Assembly (NCBI GenBank): GCA_913775095.1
Contig: CAJYIW010000002.1
Coordinates: 62,001 to 126,000 of the forward strand
Origin: an uncultured Siphonobacter sp.
GTDB taxonomy: Bacteria; Bacteroidota; Bacteroidia; Cytophagales; Spirosomataceae
DNA: 64,000 bases
Direction of reading: 5' to 3'
Shown: positions 25,101 through 34,487 of the stretch, in pieces
Position numbering within the stretch: position 1 is the stretch's first letter
How the letters are laid out: every line of letters starts with the position of its first letter
Position numbers and translations under genes: made by a program
The notes under the pieces: generated by a model
Databases searched by the model: none
The model's input: only the letters and a program-made list of their open reading frames with translations
What the model was told of the DNA's origin: nothing

Positions 25101-26117
25101 ATGAATCATTCGGATACTAAGGAGTCTGATGGCTTCTTTACTGTATCTTCTACAGGCATTTTATTGGATTGCAGTTATCACTTTTTACAGATAACCGGAT
25201 ATTCAGTGAAGGAGATCATGGGTCAGCCTCTTCAACGGTTTCTCTCTAATTCTTCCTGGGAAAACTTTCAGTCCAGTGAATACAAACAGCTGGAACTGAA
25301 AAGTATTACGCTTGAATTGACCACCATAGAAACTCATCAGGAGGCAATTACATTCCGGGGTGAGCCCGCTCTGCAAATCCTGTTTCAGCAGGAGCCGGAA
25401 GAGTTCCTCATGAATACGGCCTCTGGCAGTCTGGAAGAATGGACCCTGATGAGTAAGATCTTATCACACGATCTGCGGGAGCCGCTCCGTAAAATTCTGC
25501 TTTACATCGATATGATTCGGGGAAATACCAGAAATCAGATCACCCCCGAAAGTCTGATGCTGCTTCAGATTACGAATGATCAGGGTTATCAGGCCATGCA
25601 ATTGCTGGATGCCATTCGTCAATACGTATCCTTCTCTACTACCAGTAAACTCCTGGTTAAATCCATTGACCTTAATGAAGTACTCGATAAGAGCTGGACG
25701 CGGGTGTACGACGAAAACGGCCTGAAAGAATCCCTGCTTGAAAAGCCCCACTTGCCCGTGATTCGGGGTCAGGGAGCCATGCTTCAGGCACTTTTTTATC
25801 AGATTCTGGATAATTCAGTCAAGTATTCCGAACCCCTCAGACCCCTGCAGATTAAGGTAGATAGTACAATCTATCAGGAGGCTGATCGGGAAATGGTGGA
25901 AATTCGTTTTCAGGACAACGGCGTTGGGTTTGATGACATGTACCGCGAGGATGTGTTTCGCTTGTTCAGTCAGCTCAATCGTAGTTCGTCCGGAAGTGGG
26001 GCTGGGTTAGCCATTTGCAAAAAGATCGTAGAGAGTCACCAGGGCCAGATTGCTGCGACTTCGCAGCCGGGAAAGGGCACTGTTCTGACCATACGACTTC
26101 CCGTAAAACCCCAGTAA
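25101..26117 (+). CDS. PAS-domain sensor histidine kinase
   Basis: 338 residues: an N-terminal PAS domain (about 8-105; ITGYSVKEIMGQPLQRFL), HisKA with SHDLREPLRKI (phospho-acceptor H123), and HATPase_c with QILDNSVKYSEP, DNGVGFDDMY and GSGAGLAICKKIV. No transmembrane segment is seen, so it is cytoplasmic. The HisKA sequence is of the type found in phytochrome-like kinases. It is transcribed divergently from the bacteriophytochrome operon with no response regulator of its own, so it may act on the same receiver; that is inference. Confidence 0.93.
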   Translation: MNHSDTKESDGFFTVSSTGILLDCSYHFLQITGYSVKEIMGQPLQRFLSNSSWENFQSSEYKQLELKSITLELTTIETHQEAITFRGEPALQILFQQEPEEFLMNTASGSLEEWTLMSKILSHDLREPLRKILLYIDMIRGNTRNQITPESLMLLQITNDQGYQAMQLLDAIRQYVSFSTTSKLLVKSIDLNEVLDKSWTRVYDENGLKESLLEKPHLPVIRGQGAMLQALFYQILDNSVKYSEPLRPLQIKVDSTIYQEADREMVEIRFQDNGVGFDDMYREDVFRLFSQLNRSSSGSGAGLAICKKIVESHQGQIAATSQPGKGTVLTIRLPVKPQ

Positions 26118-26225
26118 AAGTTTCTTTTTGTAGTCCTTTGAACGCACGTATTATTTTTAGGTGTCCACTCCGTTATTGTGAAGGAAAAAAGCTAACTTGC
26201 TTAGCGTCAAAACTCTCGCAATACC

Positions 26226-26744
26226 ATGGGCAGAAAAGTATTAGTGCTGAATCAGGATTACTCAGCCTTGACGATATGCTCGGTCGCCAAAGCTTTTTTA
26301 CTGGTCTACCTTAAAAAGGCCGATCTGATTTCAGAATCTCAAACCGAGAATCTGCGGAGCATTACTCAATCTTTCCCCTTACCAACGGTTATTCGCCTGC
26401 ATAAGTACGTGTATCTGCCTTATCGGGGAGTGATGCTGACGCGTCAGAATATTTTTCGACGCGATGGTCATCAGTGTCAGTACTGTGGGACCTCAACCGA
26501 CCTGACGCTCGACCACGTATTGCCCAAGTCCCGAAGTGGCAAGTCCAGTTGGGATAACCTGACGACGGCCTGTAAACGTTGTAATTCACGAAAAGGTGAT
26601 TTTACTCCCGAGGAAGCAGGAATGACCCTGCGGCAACGTCCTTATAAACCCTCGTTTATCATGTTCATCCGGGACTTTTCGGGCGTGAATGATGAAAGCT
26701 GGTTACCCTTTCTGAATCGGAAGGAGAAGCGACTGGCCAACTGA
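26226..26744 (+). CDS. HNH endonuclease family protein
   Basis: 172 residues. The C-terminal half is an HNH domain: CQYCG (C84, C87), the catalytic TLDHVLPKSRSG (H97), SSWDNL, and the second zinc pair CKRC (C116, C119) followed by NSRKGD. The N-terminal part (VLNQDYSALTICSVAKAF) is typical of the chromosomal HNH proteins widespread in Bacteroidota and Cyanobacteria whose role is unknown. No restriction or phage genes are nearby, so it is a housekeeping type. Confidence 0.93.
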   Translation: MGRKVLVLNQDYSALTICSVAKAFLLVYLKKADLISESQTENLRSITQSFPLPTVIRLHKYVYLPYRGVMLTRQNIFRRDGHQCQYCGTSTDLTLDHVLPKSRSGKSSWDNLTTACKRCNSRKGDFTPEEAGMTLRQRPYKPSFIMFIRDFSGVNDESWLPFLNRKEKRLAN

Positions 26745-26860
26745 TGGGTTCATGACGGGTGAAATCCAGGTCTGCTCTTCGTCGACAGACCGTTGGCGAG
26801 TGTTTCCCTGATTTAACCGAATTCTGCATCATTTTTGACATTCCGACGCGGAAATGGCTT

Positions 26861-26887
26861 TTGACCCCACAGAAACTGCTACTTTTG
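26861..26887 (+). promoter_or_regulatory. Putative ruvB promoter
   Basis: TTG (26861-26863) and TACTTTTG (26880-26887) are separated by 16 nt, shorter than the usual 19. The -7 part is a full TAnnTTTG match 29 nt before the start codon. Confidence 0.5.
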
Positions 26888-26916
26888 ACTAGTAGATGTT
26901 AAACTGTGACTGAAGC

Positions 26917-27942
26917 ATGCGGGAAGACTATTTGAAAGGGGATAGAGAAGCCCTGTCGAAAGATGACCGTGAGATCGAAAGAGCCTTACGGCCTTTAAGT
27001 TTTGGCGATTTTACGGGTCAGGATAAGATTCTTGAGAATCTGAAAATATTCGTTTCGGCAGCGAAAATGAGAGAAGAAGCCCTGGATCACGTGCTCTTAC
27101 ACGGTCCTCCGGGGTTGGGAAAAACGACGTTGTCTAACATTATTGCCAATGAGTTAGGGGCCGGTATTAAAATTACTTCAGGGCCTGTTCTGGACAAACC
27201 CAGCGATTTGGCGGGTTTGCTAACCAATCTGCAACCTCACGACGTTTTATTTATTGACGAAATACACCGGCTGAATCCCGTGGTAGAGGAATATCTGTAT
27301 TCAGCCATGGAGGATTACAAGATTGATATTTTGCTGGATTCAGGTCCGAATGCCCGGAGTGTTCAGATTGGGCTGAATCCCTTTACGCTAATCGGAGCGA
27401 CTACCCGGGCAGGCTTATTAACGTCTCCTCTGAGGGCAAGGTTTGGAATTAATGCCCGGCTGGAATACTATGATGCTCAATTATTGTCTTCCATTATCAG
27501 ACGCTCCTGCAGCATCCTGAATATGCCCGTAGAAGATCTGGCGGCTTTCGAGATTGCCCGCCGGAGTCGTGGGACGCCGCGGATCGCCAATAATCTGCTA
27601 CGTCGTACGCGGGATTTTGCTCAGGTGAAAGGAGGGGGGCATATTACGGTAGACATCGCCGAAATGGCTCTGGCCGCTCTGGACGTTGATCAAAATGGTC
27701 TGGATGATATGGATAACCGAATTCTGAGTACCATCATTGAAAAATTCAAAGGGGGACCGGTCGGACTATCCACTATTGCGACGGCCGTTGGTGAAGAAGC
27801 GGAAACCATTGAAGAAGTTTATGAGCCCTTCCTCATTCAGGAAGGATACCTCAAACGTACCTCCCGCGGGAGAGAAGCTACTGAAAAAGCGTATAGCCAT
27901 CTGGGAATTTTGCCAAAATACCGGACCGGGGAACTTTTTTAG
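26917..27942 (+). CDS. ruvB: Holliday junction branch-migration helicase RuvB
   Basis: The AAA+ motor of RuvABC; it drives branch migration with RuvA. Walker A is GPPGLGKT (63-70), Walker B is LFIDEIHR (111-118), sensor 1 is in [10 protein letters not shown], and the C-terminal winged helix includes [10 protein letters not shown] and [17 protein letters not shown]. 341 residues is standard. ruvA and ruvC are not in the window, as is usual for Bacteroidota. Confidence 0.98.
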   Translation: MREDYLKGDREALSKDDREIERALRPLSFGDFTGQDKILENLKIFVSAAKMREEALDHVLLHGPPGLGKTTLSNIIANELGAGIKITSGPVLDKPSDLAGLLTNLQPHDVLFIDEIHRLNPVVEEYLYSAMEDYKIDILLDSGPNARSVQIGLNPFTLIGATTRAGLLTSPLRARFGINARLEYYDAQLLSSIIRRSCSILNMPVEDLAAFEIARRSRGTPRIANNLLRRTRDFAQVKGGGHITVDIAEMALAALDVDQNGLDDMDNRILSTIIEKFKGGPVGLSTIATAVGEEAETIEEVYEPFLIQEGYLKRTSRGREATEKAYSHLGILPKYRTGELF

Positions 27943-28006
27943 AGGGTAATAGTGGTATTTATTAGATTTTAAAGGAATTTAATTATTGAATTATGGCAAG
28001 AATTTT

Positions 28007-28036
28007 TTGTTATATTTAATAATTTATGTAACTTTG
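28007..28036 (+). promoter_or_regulatory. Consensus Bacteroidota promoter of the microprotein unit
   Basis: TTG (28007-28009), exactly 19 nt, then TAACTTTG (28029-28036). This is an ideal TTG-N19-TAnnTTTG promoter, preceded by a T run. Predicted transcription starts near 28043, about 120 nt before the small ORF at 28162. Confidence 0.75.
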
Positions 28037-28161
28037 AAAACATGCCCCAGGAAACGAAGTAAGCAAGAAGCACCATTGAGTAGTTCTATACTTTGATCGG
28101 AACACTAATTACTTTTTTCCAGGCCTTGTGTTTAATACATACCACCTAAATCCTTAGTGAA

Positions 28162-28320
28162 ATGAAAAATTTGAACCATTATCGGCTCTTGCAGTGGATC
28201 ATTTTTTCACCGATTCTGATTCCAATCTGCATCCTCACCGGAGCTTGGGAAGGAATTCAGCATACGTTTGGAAAAGTAGTCCAGCAAATCAAGACCGACG
28301 TAACCACAGACGTTGCGTAA
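28162..28320 (+). CDS. Putative 52-residue membrane microprotein
   Basis: The ATG-TAA reading frame encodes 52 residues, too short for common length cut-offs. A basic, polar N-terminus (MKNLNHYRLLQW) is followed by one hydrophobic segment (about residues 13-27, IIFSPILIPICILTG) and an amphipathic tail with K and D/T residues (VVQQIKTDVTTDVA). It lies alone between an ideal promoter (28007-28036) and a terminator (28371-28402), with about 120 nt of leader. This gives it the look of a real gene, although the transcript might also act as RNA. I do not recognise a family. Confidence 0.6.
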   Translation: MKNLNHYRLLQWIIFSPILIPICILTGAWEGIQHTFGKVVQQIKTDVTTDVA

Positions 28321-28370
28321 GGCCGTCTTCTTCAATTGTAAATCAACCTTATTGATATATAGTATTCGGT

Positions 28371-28402
28371 AAAAAGCCTCGGATCACATCCGGGGCTTTT
28401 TT
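28371..28402. terminator. Bidirectional terminator
   Basis: AAAAAGCCTCGGAT / ATCCGGGGCTTTTT (14 bp with one T-G pair, 3-nt loop), then T residues. It ends the microprotein unit and, in reverse, the alpha/beta hydrolase gene. Confidence 0.85.
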
Positions 28403-29183
28403 ATAGGCCTTTCGTAGCCAGATATTCCGCCGTTTTCTCAATCATGTGATTATGACCGGAATTTAGGATGATTCGCTGAGCCGTTGGAATCTTTGTACTT
28501 AGCGGTAGAACGGAATCAGGCGGCATCATCCGATCAAACTGACCCATAAAAAACTGAATAGGCAAAGCGTATTGATTGAATAGCGTAATCAGAGAGGGCA
28601 AAGAAAAATGAAAATGCCTGAATGATACCCAGGATAAAAAGATCCGTTTTCGCTTTTCGGGAGAGTCCAGCATCCAGTGGACGAAACGCGACATACTCGG
28701 ATGAATGATTTTCATACGCTCTCCCATGCCGGTCCATTTCATCACCAGCGAAGGATTAGAGGTAACGTATTTAAAAATTCGCCGGGTGAGGCGATTACGG
28801 ACGGCGAAAGTATAGTAGGGATTTTTCAGAATACCATCCGGAGCCAGTAAATACAAGGCATTGACCTGAGCCGTTAGCATTTCGACGGTACTTAGAGCAA
28901 AGCGTCCGCCCATGCTGAATCCGACTACACTGAAACGCGTAATACCTTCTTTTTTAAGTAAATCAGAAATCTGTTGCTTCCATTGCCTTTTGTCTAGCGT
29001 CAGGGGTTTGACCTGATGTTTGGTGTTCTTTCCGTGGAACGGTAAATCGAAGGCGTAAATCGTAAAACGATCGCCCAGTAACTCAACCCACGGGTGATAA
29101 GCGGTGTGATCCTGTCCAATTCCGTGAAAAGCAAGTAAAGGTTCCGGACCGTTTCCTGACTTGGTATAAGTGAGCAATTGCAT
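28401..29183 (-). CDS. Alpha/beta hydrolase
   Basis: 260 residues of alpha/beta-hydrolase fold. The oxyanion HG motif is in LLAFHGIGQDHTAY, the nucleophile elbow is GFSMGG (S90), an acid Asp is likely in FMGQFDRMMPP, and the catalytic His is in SGHNHMIEK near the C-terminus. There is no signal peptide. The substrate is unknown and there is no operon partner. Confidence 0.9.
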   Translation of the reverse strand: MQLLTYTKSGNGPEPLLAFHGIGQDHTAYHPWVELLGDRFTIYAFDLPFHGKNTKHQVKPLTLDKRQWKQQISDLLKKEGITRFSVVGFSMGGRFALSTVEMLTAQVNALYLLAPDGILKNPYYTFAVRNRLTRRIFKYVTSNPSLVMKWTGMGERMKIIHPSMSRFVHWMLDSPEKRKRIFLSWVSFRHFHFSLPSLITLFNQYALPIQFFMGQFDRMMPPDSVLPLSTKIPTAQRIILNSGHNHMIEKTAEYLATKGL

Positions 29184-29484
29184 ACAATGAAATTCACGTA
29201 AGGGCTGTTACCTTCCAAATGGGAAAAGTAAAAATACGAGCTCTGTCCCTGCCAGGCAACTCCTGAAAAAAGAACCATGCTCTGGTAACAAGGACCTTAC
29301 CGCTGAACAGGGAGCTGGATTTTTGAAAAATTATTTATAATTAAACCAAATAAAGATACTTTTTATCCTTTACCTTTGATCCAGAGAGTAGGGCAGGGCG
29401 ACTGATAGTCGCGTTTGTTCTACGCCTGAAGATCTACTTTCCTCGTTGAAATTTAGATAACGTATATCCTATCTGTTACTAACC
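29184..29484. other. Divergent intergenic region before the PepSY gene
   Basis: 301 nt, AT-rich in the middle. The only signal I see is a full -7 match TACCTTTG at 29371-29378, 107 nt before the PepSY-protein start, without a clear -33 TTG. No ORF of note. Confidence 0.5.
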
Positions 29485-30759
29485 ATGACTTTCAAAAAAG
29501 CCATCGGACAAATTCACCTCTGGTTAGGCCTGGCCTCGGGGATCATTGTATTCATTGTCAGTATCACAGGTTGTATTTATGTTTTCCAGCAGGAAATTCG
29601 CGACCTGACCGAAAGCTGGCGTTTTGTGGAAAAGCAATCCAAACCTTACCTGATTCCTTCGCAGCTGATAGCCATTGCTGAAAAGAAACTGAATGGTAAA
29701 AGGGCTACTTCGTTAACCTATGCCAAGCCCAATGAAGCAGCCGTTGTGAGTCAGTTTAATCGCAAGAAAAAGGGTAGTCTGTTTACATCAGTGTACATAA
29801 ATCCTTATACAGGAGAGATTTTAAATATAAGAGCCACTGCCCGTGGAGGCAATGGCGGAGACTTCGACTTTTTCCGTTTCATTCTCAATGGTCACCGAGC
29901 TTTATGGATGCCTTACGAGATTGGACGGCCCGTGGTTGGGGTAGCGGTACTGGTTTTCGTTATCATGCTAATTAGTGGAATGATCCTCTGGTGGCCTAAA
30001 AAATGGAGTAAAGCCAATCGGGACAAAAGTTTCAAAGTGAAATGGGATGGAACATCCAAACGTGTGAACTACGATTTACACAACGTTTGGGGATTCTACA
30101 GTTCATTCTTCCTGCTGATCATTTCTTTAACAGGTCTGGTCTATAGCTTTCCCTGGCTTAGTAAAGGTTTATACTGGGCAACGACGGGCGGACGGAGTCT
30201 ACCCATGGAACGTAATCTGGGTGTTTCCGATACAACCCGGAATTTGCCCGTTACTCTCACCAGCGTCGATAAGGTCTGGTTGAATCTGACGAATCAGGGT
30301 AACGCTACGAAGACGATGTTCATGAGCCTGCCGCAAACCCCTAAGGATGCCATTAATATCACGGTATATCTTAAGCCAGACAATTTTTATAAAACGGACG
30401 TTTACACGTACGATCAGTTTACGCTCAAACCTCTCAAAGCTACGGGGCCTTTCAGCGGAAGGTACGAAGATGCAGACGCGGGTGATAAACTCCGGCGGAT
30501 GAACTACGATCTGCACGTAGGTTCGGTGATGGGATTACCGACAAAAATTCTGGCTTTTCTGGCCAGTTTGATCTCGGCCAGTTTGCCCGTAACCGGATTT
30601 CTAATCTGGTGGGGAAGACGGAAAAAAGGCAAAAAAGAAGAGGGGAAGAAGCCCATTCAGAAACGAACTACGGCTGACCCTTCCCGCCGGCCCACTCCGG
30701 TAGTTCGACGAAAAATTCCCGTTGCTACGGATGTGGCCTCTGAAGTAAAACAGAGCTAG
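29485..30759 (+). CDS. PepSY-associated transmembrane protein
   Basis: 424 residues with four transmembrane segments: near residue 20-40 (ASGIIVFIVSITGCIYVF), around 150-170, around 210-230 and near 360-380. A long periplasmic loop and PepSY-like regions lie between them. FNGHRALWMP-type and YDLHNVWGFYSS motifs with conserved His are typical of PepSY_TM (PF03929). Members are often linked to siderophore uptake or ferric reduction; no TonB receptor or reductase is beside it here. The C-terminus is a basic tail (KKGKKEEGKKPIQKR). Confidence 0.9.
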   Translation: MTFKKAIGQIHLWLGLASGIIVFIVSITGCIYVFQQEIRDLTESWRFVEKQSKPYLIPSQLIAIAEKKLNGKRATSLTYAKPNEAAVVSQFNRKKKGSLFTSVYINPYTGEILNIRATARGGNGGDFDFFRFILNGHRALWMPYEIGRPVVGVAVLVFVIMLISGMILWWPKKWSKANRDKSFKVKWDGTSKRVNYDLHNVWGFYSSFFLLIISLTGLVYSFPWLSKGLYWATTGGRSLPMERNLGVSDTTRNLPVTLTSVDKVWLNLTNQGNATKTMFMSLPQTPKDAINITVYLKPDNFYKTDVYTYDQFTLKPLKATGPFSGRYEDADAGDKLRRMNYDLHVGSVMGLPTKILAFLASLISASLPVTGFLIWWGRRKKGKKEEGKKPIQKRTTADPSRRPTPVVRRKIPVATDVASEVKQS

Positions 30760-30783
30760 AGTAAAGAGGTAACCAGAATATAC

Positions 30784-30818
30784 AAAAGGGACCCTGTCAA
30801 TCGGCAGAGTCCCTTTTA
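30784..30818. terminator. Bidirectional terminator between the PepSY gene and prfB
   Basis: The arms AAAAGGGAC / GTCCCTTTT, with an inner CTG/CAG and one mismatch, have A and T runs outside. Confidence 0.75.
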
Positions 30819-30823
30819 AGTTA

Positions 30824-31916
30824 TTAGCTTTGTTCTTCGCTGACGTCTGACATCAGATATGCTTTAATGAAGTCGTTGATCTCTCCATCCAGCACCGCAT
30901 CAGTATTGGAAGTTTGGTGATTCGTGCGGTGATCTTTCACGCGACGGTCATCCAGCACGTAGCTGCGAATCTGACTGCCCCATTCGATTTTCCGTTTGGT
31001 GGCGTCCAGCTCGGCCTTGGCGGCCAGACGTTTCTCCAGTTCCATTTGATACAGTCGGGATTTCAGTAACCGCATCGCCACTTCCTTGTTCTGAAGCTGA
31101 CTGCGTTCCTGCTGACATTCGATAATAATTCCCGAGGGTTTGTGTTTCAGACGAACGGCCGTTTCCACTTTGTTCACGTTCTGTCCACCCGCACCACCGC
31201 TTCGAAACGTGTCCCAGTCGATATCGGCCGGGTTGATTTCAATTTCAATGGTATCATCCACTAAGGGATAGGCGAAAACGGAAGCAAAAGAAGTATGACG
31301 GCGGGCGTTCGAGTCGAATGGCGAAATCCGAACGAGACGGTGCACGCCAATTTCAGCTTTCAGATTACCATACGCGTATTCACCCAGAATTTCAATAGTT
31401 GCGGATTTGACGCCCGCCACATCACCATCGGCTACGTTAACCACATTAATCTTGAAATTATTCTTCTGAGCCCACATCGTGTACATCCGCAGGAGCATAT
31501 TAGCCCAGTCCTGGGATTCGGTTCCACCGGCCCCGGCGTTAATTTCCAGTACGGCATCCATGTTGTCCCCTTCGTCGGACATCATTTTCCGGAACTCTAC
31601 CTCCGCCAGCTTCGCTTCCAGTTTGGCCGCTTCGGCGTCTACGTCGGCTTCGGAAGCTTCACCTAATTCCTGGAATTCCATCATGGTTTCGGTATCACCC
31701 AGGTGCTGGTTCAACTGATCAAATCCATCCGTCCAGAACTTCAGTCCACGAATTTCCCGCAGAATCTTTTCGGCCCGTTCGCGGTCATTCCAGAATTCAG
31801 GATCCAGCGTCTTTTGCTCCAGTTCTTCTATTTGGTACTTCTTCCCATCGTAGTCAAAGATACCCCCTCAAGGCCTCTATGCTGGCCTTCAAGTCTTTCA
31901 ACTTGTCTTGTGTCAT
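30824..31916 (-). CDS. prfB: Peptide chain release factor 2, with programmed +1 frameshift
   Basis: RF2 recognises UGA/UAA and releases the finished peptide. The gene is in two frames. Frame 0 starts at ATG 31916 and encodes 20 residues, ending at UGA (31856-31854). The slip site reads AGG GGG TAT CTT TGA C, the classic RF2 autoregulatory signal: an SD-like AGGGGG three bases before CUU-UGA. After the +1 shift the main frame reads from GAC (31855) to 30824, giving about 363 residues in total. Family motifs: SPF anticodon-like tripeptide in [14 protein letters not shown], and GGQ in [11 protein letters not shown]. An ATG-only ORF call would start wrongly at 31714. Confidence 0.96.
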
Positions 31917-31989
31917 AATGAATGGGATGTAGGGCAAAAGGGCCTTTCATCGTTAGTGATTAGAGATACAAAAGTAGTAAGCAGGGCTG

Positions 31990-32022
31990 TAAAAAGCGAA
32001 AACCTGACCGAAGCCAGGTTTT
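31990..32022 (-). terminator. Terminator of the PpiD-like gene
   Basis: AAAACCTG / CAGGTTTT (8 bp, 8-nt loop), followed on the minus strand by CGCTTTTT. Confidence 0.7.
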
Positions 32023-32044
32023 CAGTGCTTTCTCTCTTCAGAGA

Positions 32045-34168
32045 TTAAAAATATTTAGCCCGGTAATCTTTCACCTTCGCTTTTTCGCGAACGGCTTCGT
32101 TTACAAAGTAACCGGAACGTTGTAATTCCGTTTGAAGAGCCGAGTTTTTGTACTGGCTGTAATCAGCGATCGCCGGAGCATCGGTTTTCTTCAGCGTTTC
32201 CATGATGAATACGCCGCTTTCGCCTTTGAACGGTTGCGATTTCTGACCCGCTTTCATACCAAACGCCTTACCTAACGCCGTAGGATCGGCACCGGCTGAG
32301 TTCAGTAATCCGCTGTTCAGCGTCAGGTCATTAGCGGTTTCCACTAACGCACCCGCACCGTACTTCTGAGCAATTTGCTCCAGACTACCTGCACCCGCTA
32401 AGCCACTCAGTTTTTTCAGAATGTCTTCGCCTTTCTTCTGGTTACGAACTTTCGCCGTTAACTCGTCGCGGAAGTCATCTACTTTCACTTCGTCTTCAGA
32501 GGTTTTACCCGTCAGAGCTGCTACGATATAGGCATCGTTTACTTCAAATACCTGAGAAACGTCACCTACATCGGTTTTGTCTTCAAAAGCCCAGCGAATC
32601 ACCGGCTGTGCGTTTTGCATCATGTTCAGGTTCGTCGAACCTTCAGGAATGCGGTTTGCCTTCAGCAGTACGATGGATTTATCTTTCTTGGCAGCGGCTT
32701 CCATTTGTTCCAGCGTTTTGTTAGCTGCAGCAAACTCATCGGCTTTGCGATATACTTCGTCACGAGTAGCCTGGCTGGGGCCGAGTTGTTTCGAAACGGC
32801 TACTACGCGGTACTGAAGGTTATTTTTAGCTTCCGTTACTTTAATGATGTGGAAACCGAAATCCGTTTCAACCAGATTAGGTAACAAACCTGTTCCGTTA
32901 TAAGCAAATACGGCCGTTTCGAAAGGCTTCACCATGGAACCGTTGTTCTGGAAGTAACCCAGATCACCGCCACGCTGAGCTGTACCATCCGTACCATACT
33001 GAGCCGCGATGGCGGCGAAATCAGCTCCACCTTTCAGTTCTTTCAGAATGTTTTCAGCACGAACGCGAGCAGAAGCCTTGGCTGAATCGGACTCATTCGT
33101 CGGACGAATCAGGATATGGCTGGCTTTAACCGTATAAAGCGAGTCACGCTTCATGCCCGTGTACTTGTAAATGGTATAGGTGTTATCCGTACGGAAAGGT
33201 CCTGCAATCTGACCGGGGAAGAAATCCTTTACGGCTTCTTTCAGCTGCTCATCCATGTCACGCAGACTCCAGTACAGCGGATGCGGTACGTCTGAGTTCA
33301 TACGGGCAAAAGAAGAATCATTGGGAGCTTTTGCCAGATCTTTCGCTAACTGGGTTAATGTATTTTTCAGAGCTACACTGTCTGATTTCGAAGGAACCAC
33401 GCCGAACGCCACGTAATCCATGCTACGGGTGTTCGCTCCCTGATATTCATCTTTATGAGCGTTCAGGTAATCTTTCAATTCTGAATCCGTCACCTTGATG
33501 GTAGAATCCGCCATTGAATAGAAAGGAACGTACAGGTATTTCGCATCAACTTTAGCCGTTTGTGCTTCGTAATCCTTCTTTGCTTCCGCTGAAGTCACGT
33601 AGCTGGACATGCGGATCAAGTTTACGTAACGGTTCATCAGGTGCTGACGCTGAATGTCGCGAACGAAGGCCTGCCAGCCTAACTGCTGGATGGAGCCCGC
33701 AGGCAGCTGTTGAATCTGAGCCCGTTGCTGCTTGATCCGATTGACATCGAAGATGCCCGTCTGAGGATCCGTAAAGCTTTGGCGAACGGCAGGATCAATG
33801 TATTTACCGAAGAACATATCCTGCTTTTCATCTTCTGAAAGCGTCAGTCCTAAGGCATCAAATTCTTTTTGATACGCATAATCAATTAACAGATCATTCC
33901 AAACTTTCTCGCGAAGCTGAGCGATCACCTGATCGTTCGCGGATTGACCGGACTGAGCTTCGTATTCCATACGAGCCTGGTCCAATTTTTTCTGGAAATC
34001 CTGGGCCAGAATGTTATTTCCGGCAATTTCACCTACTTTCTGAGTCTTCCCTCCAAAAAGTCCCCGTGATCCGAGGAGGTCACCGCCCACAATGAATAAG
34101 ATGAGGGAGATGGCAATAATGGTAATTGCAATTCCTGAACGTTCTCTGATTTTGTTAACTAAAGCCAT
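32045..34168 (-). CDS. ppiD: PpiD-like periplasmic peptidyl-prolyl isomerase
   Basis: A membrane-anchored periplasmic chaperone, 707 residues. One N-terminal helix (about 12-30, GIAITIIAISLILFIVGGD) anchors it. A SurA_N-like helical region follows (about 45-200), then a parvulin (PPIC) domain at about 345-450 with ASHILIRP, GGDLGYF and FGFHIIKVTE. A long C-terminal region of about 250 residues follows, perhaps including a second degenerate parvulin domain. This layout fits PpiD, which helps outer-membrane and exported proteins fold. Confidence 0.92.
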   Translation of the reverse strand: MALVNKIRERSGIAITIIAISLILFIVGGDLLGSRGLFGGKTQKVGEIAGNNILAQDFQKKLDQARMEYEAQSGQSANDQVIAQLREKVWNDLLIDYAYQKEFDALGLTLSEDEKQDMFFGKYIDPAVRQSFTDPQTGIFDVNRIKQQRAQIQQLPAGSIQQLGWQAFVRDIQRQHLMNRYVNLIRMSSYVTSAEAKKDYEAQTAKVDAKYLYVPFYSMADSTIKVTDSELKDYLNAHKDEYQGANTRSMDYVAFGVVPSKSDSVALKNTLTQLAKDLAKAPNDSSFARMNSDVPHPLYWSLRDMDEQLKEAVKDFFPGQIAGPFRTDNTYTIYKYTGMKRDSLYTVKASHILIRPTNESDSAKASARVRAENILKELKGGADFAAIAAQYGTDGTAQRGGDLGYFQNNGSMVKPFETAVFAYNGTGLLPNLVETDFGFHIIKVTEAKNNLQYRVVAVSKQLGPSQATRDEVYRKADEFAAANKTLEQMEAAAKKDKSIVLLKANRIPEGSTNLNMMQNAQPVIRWAFEDKTDVGDVSQVFEVNDAYIVAALTGKTSEDEVKVDDFRDELTAKVRNQKKGEDILKKLSGLAGAGSLEQIAQKYGAGALVETANDLTLNSGLLNSAGADPTALGKAFGMKAGQKSQPFKGESGVFIMETLKKTDAPAIADYSQYKNSALQTELQRSGYFVNEAVREKAKVKDYRAKYF

Positions 34169-34487
34169 ACGACCATTTTATTAGAACCGCAAAATAAGGG
34201 TTTTTTTCAATGATTCCCAAACGAATGTAATGGCCTTTTGTTTGATAGTTCACTCGAAAATAAGTTAGAAATCAGAAAGTATTCTGCGGTTTTTGGGTAG
34301 GAATGGGCGTGTTTTAAAGCAGATGCTGTATTTTCACCGGCCTGAAATAGTAAACCTGTCGTAAGGTTGGCGTTATTTATAGCAATTCGGAGGGGAAGAA
34401 AAGCCTGAATAATTCAGTCTGTTTGATTGCTCAACTATTCTCGTTTTCGTTTTTAACGTCTGACTCTGACCATTTTCAATAGTTGCA
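34169..34487. other. Divergent intergenic region between ppiD and gpsA
   Basis: 319 nt. On the minus strand near 34191-34198 the sequence TTATTTTG resembles a -7 element one base off consensus, about 25 nt before ppiD. Nothing definite is seen for gpsA. No ORF of note. Confidence 0.5.

Noticed and set aside
21278-26744. A genomic island holding the beta-lactamase, phytochrome and HNH genes next to tRNAs
   Set aside because: There is no integrase, no repeated tRNA 3' end and no visible change in base composition or codon use; the HNH gene is of the housekeeping type.
30824-31714. prfB as a 296-residue protein starting at 31714
   Set aside because: The N-terminal domain continues upstream in the same frame to the +1 shift site at 31855, and the first 20 codons start at 31916.
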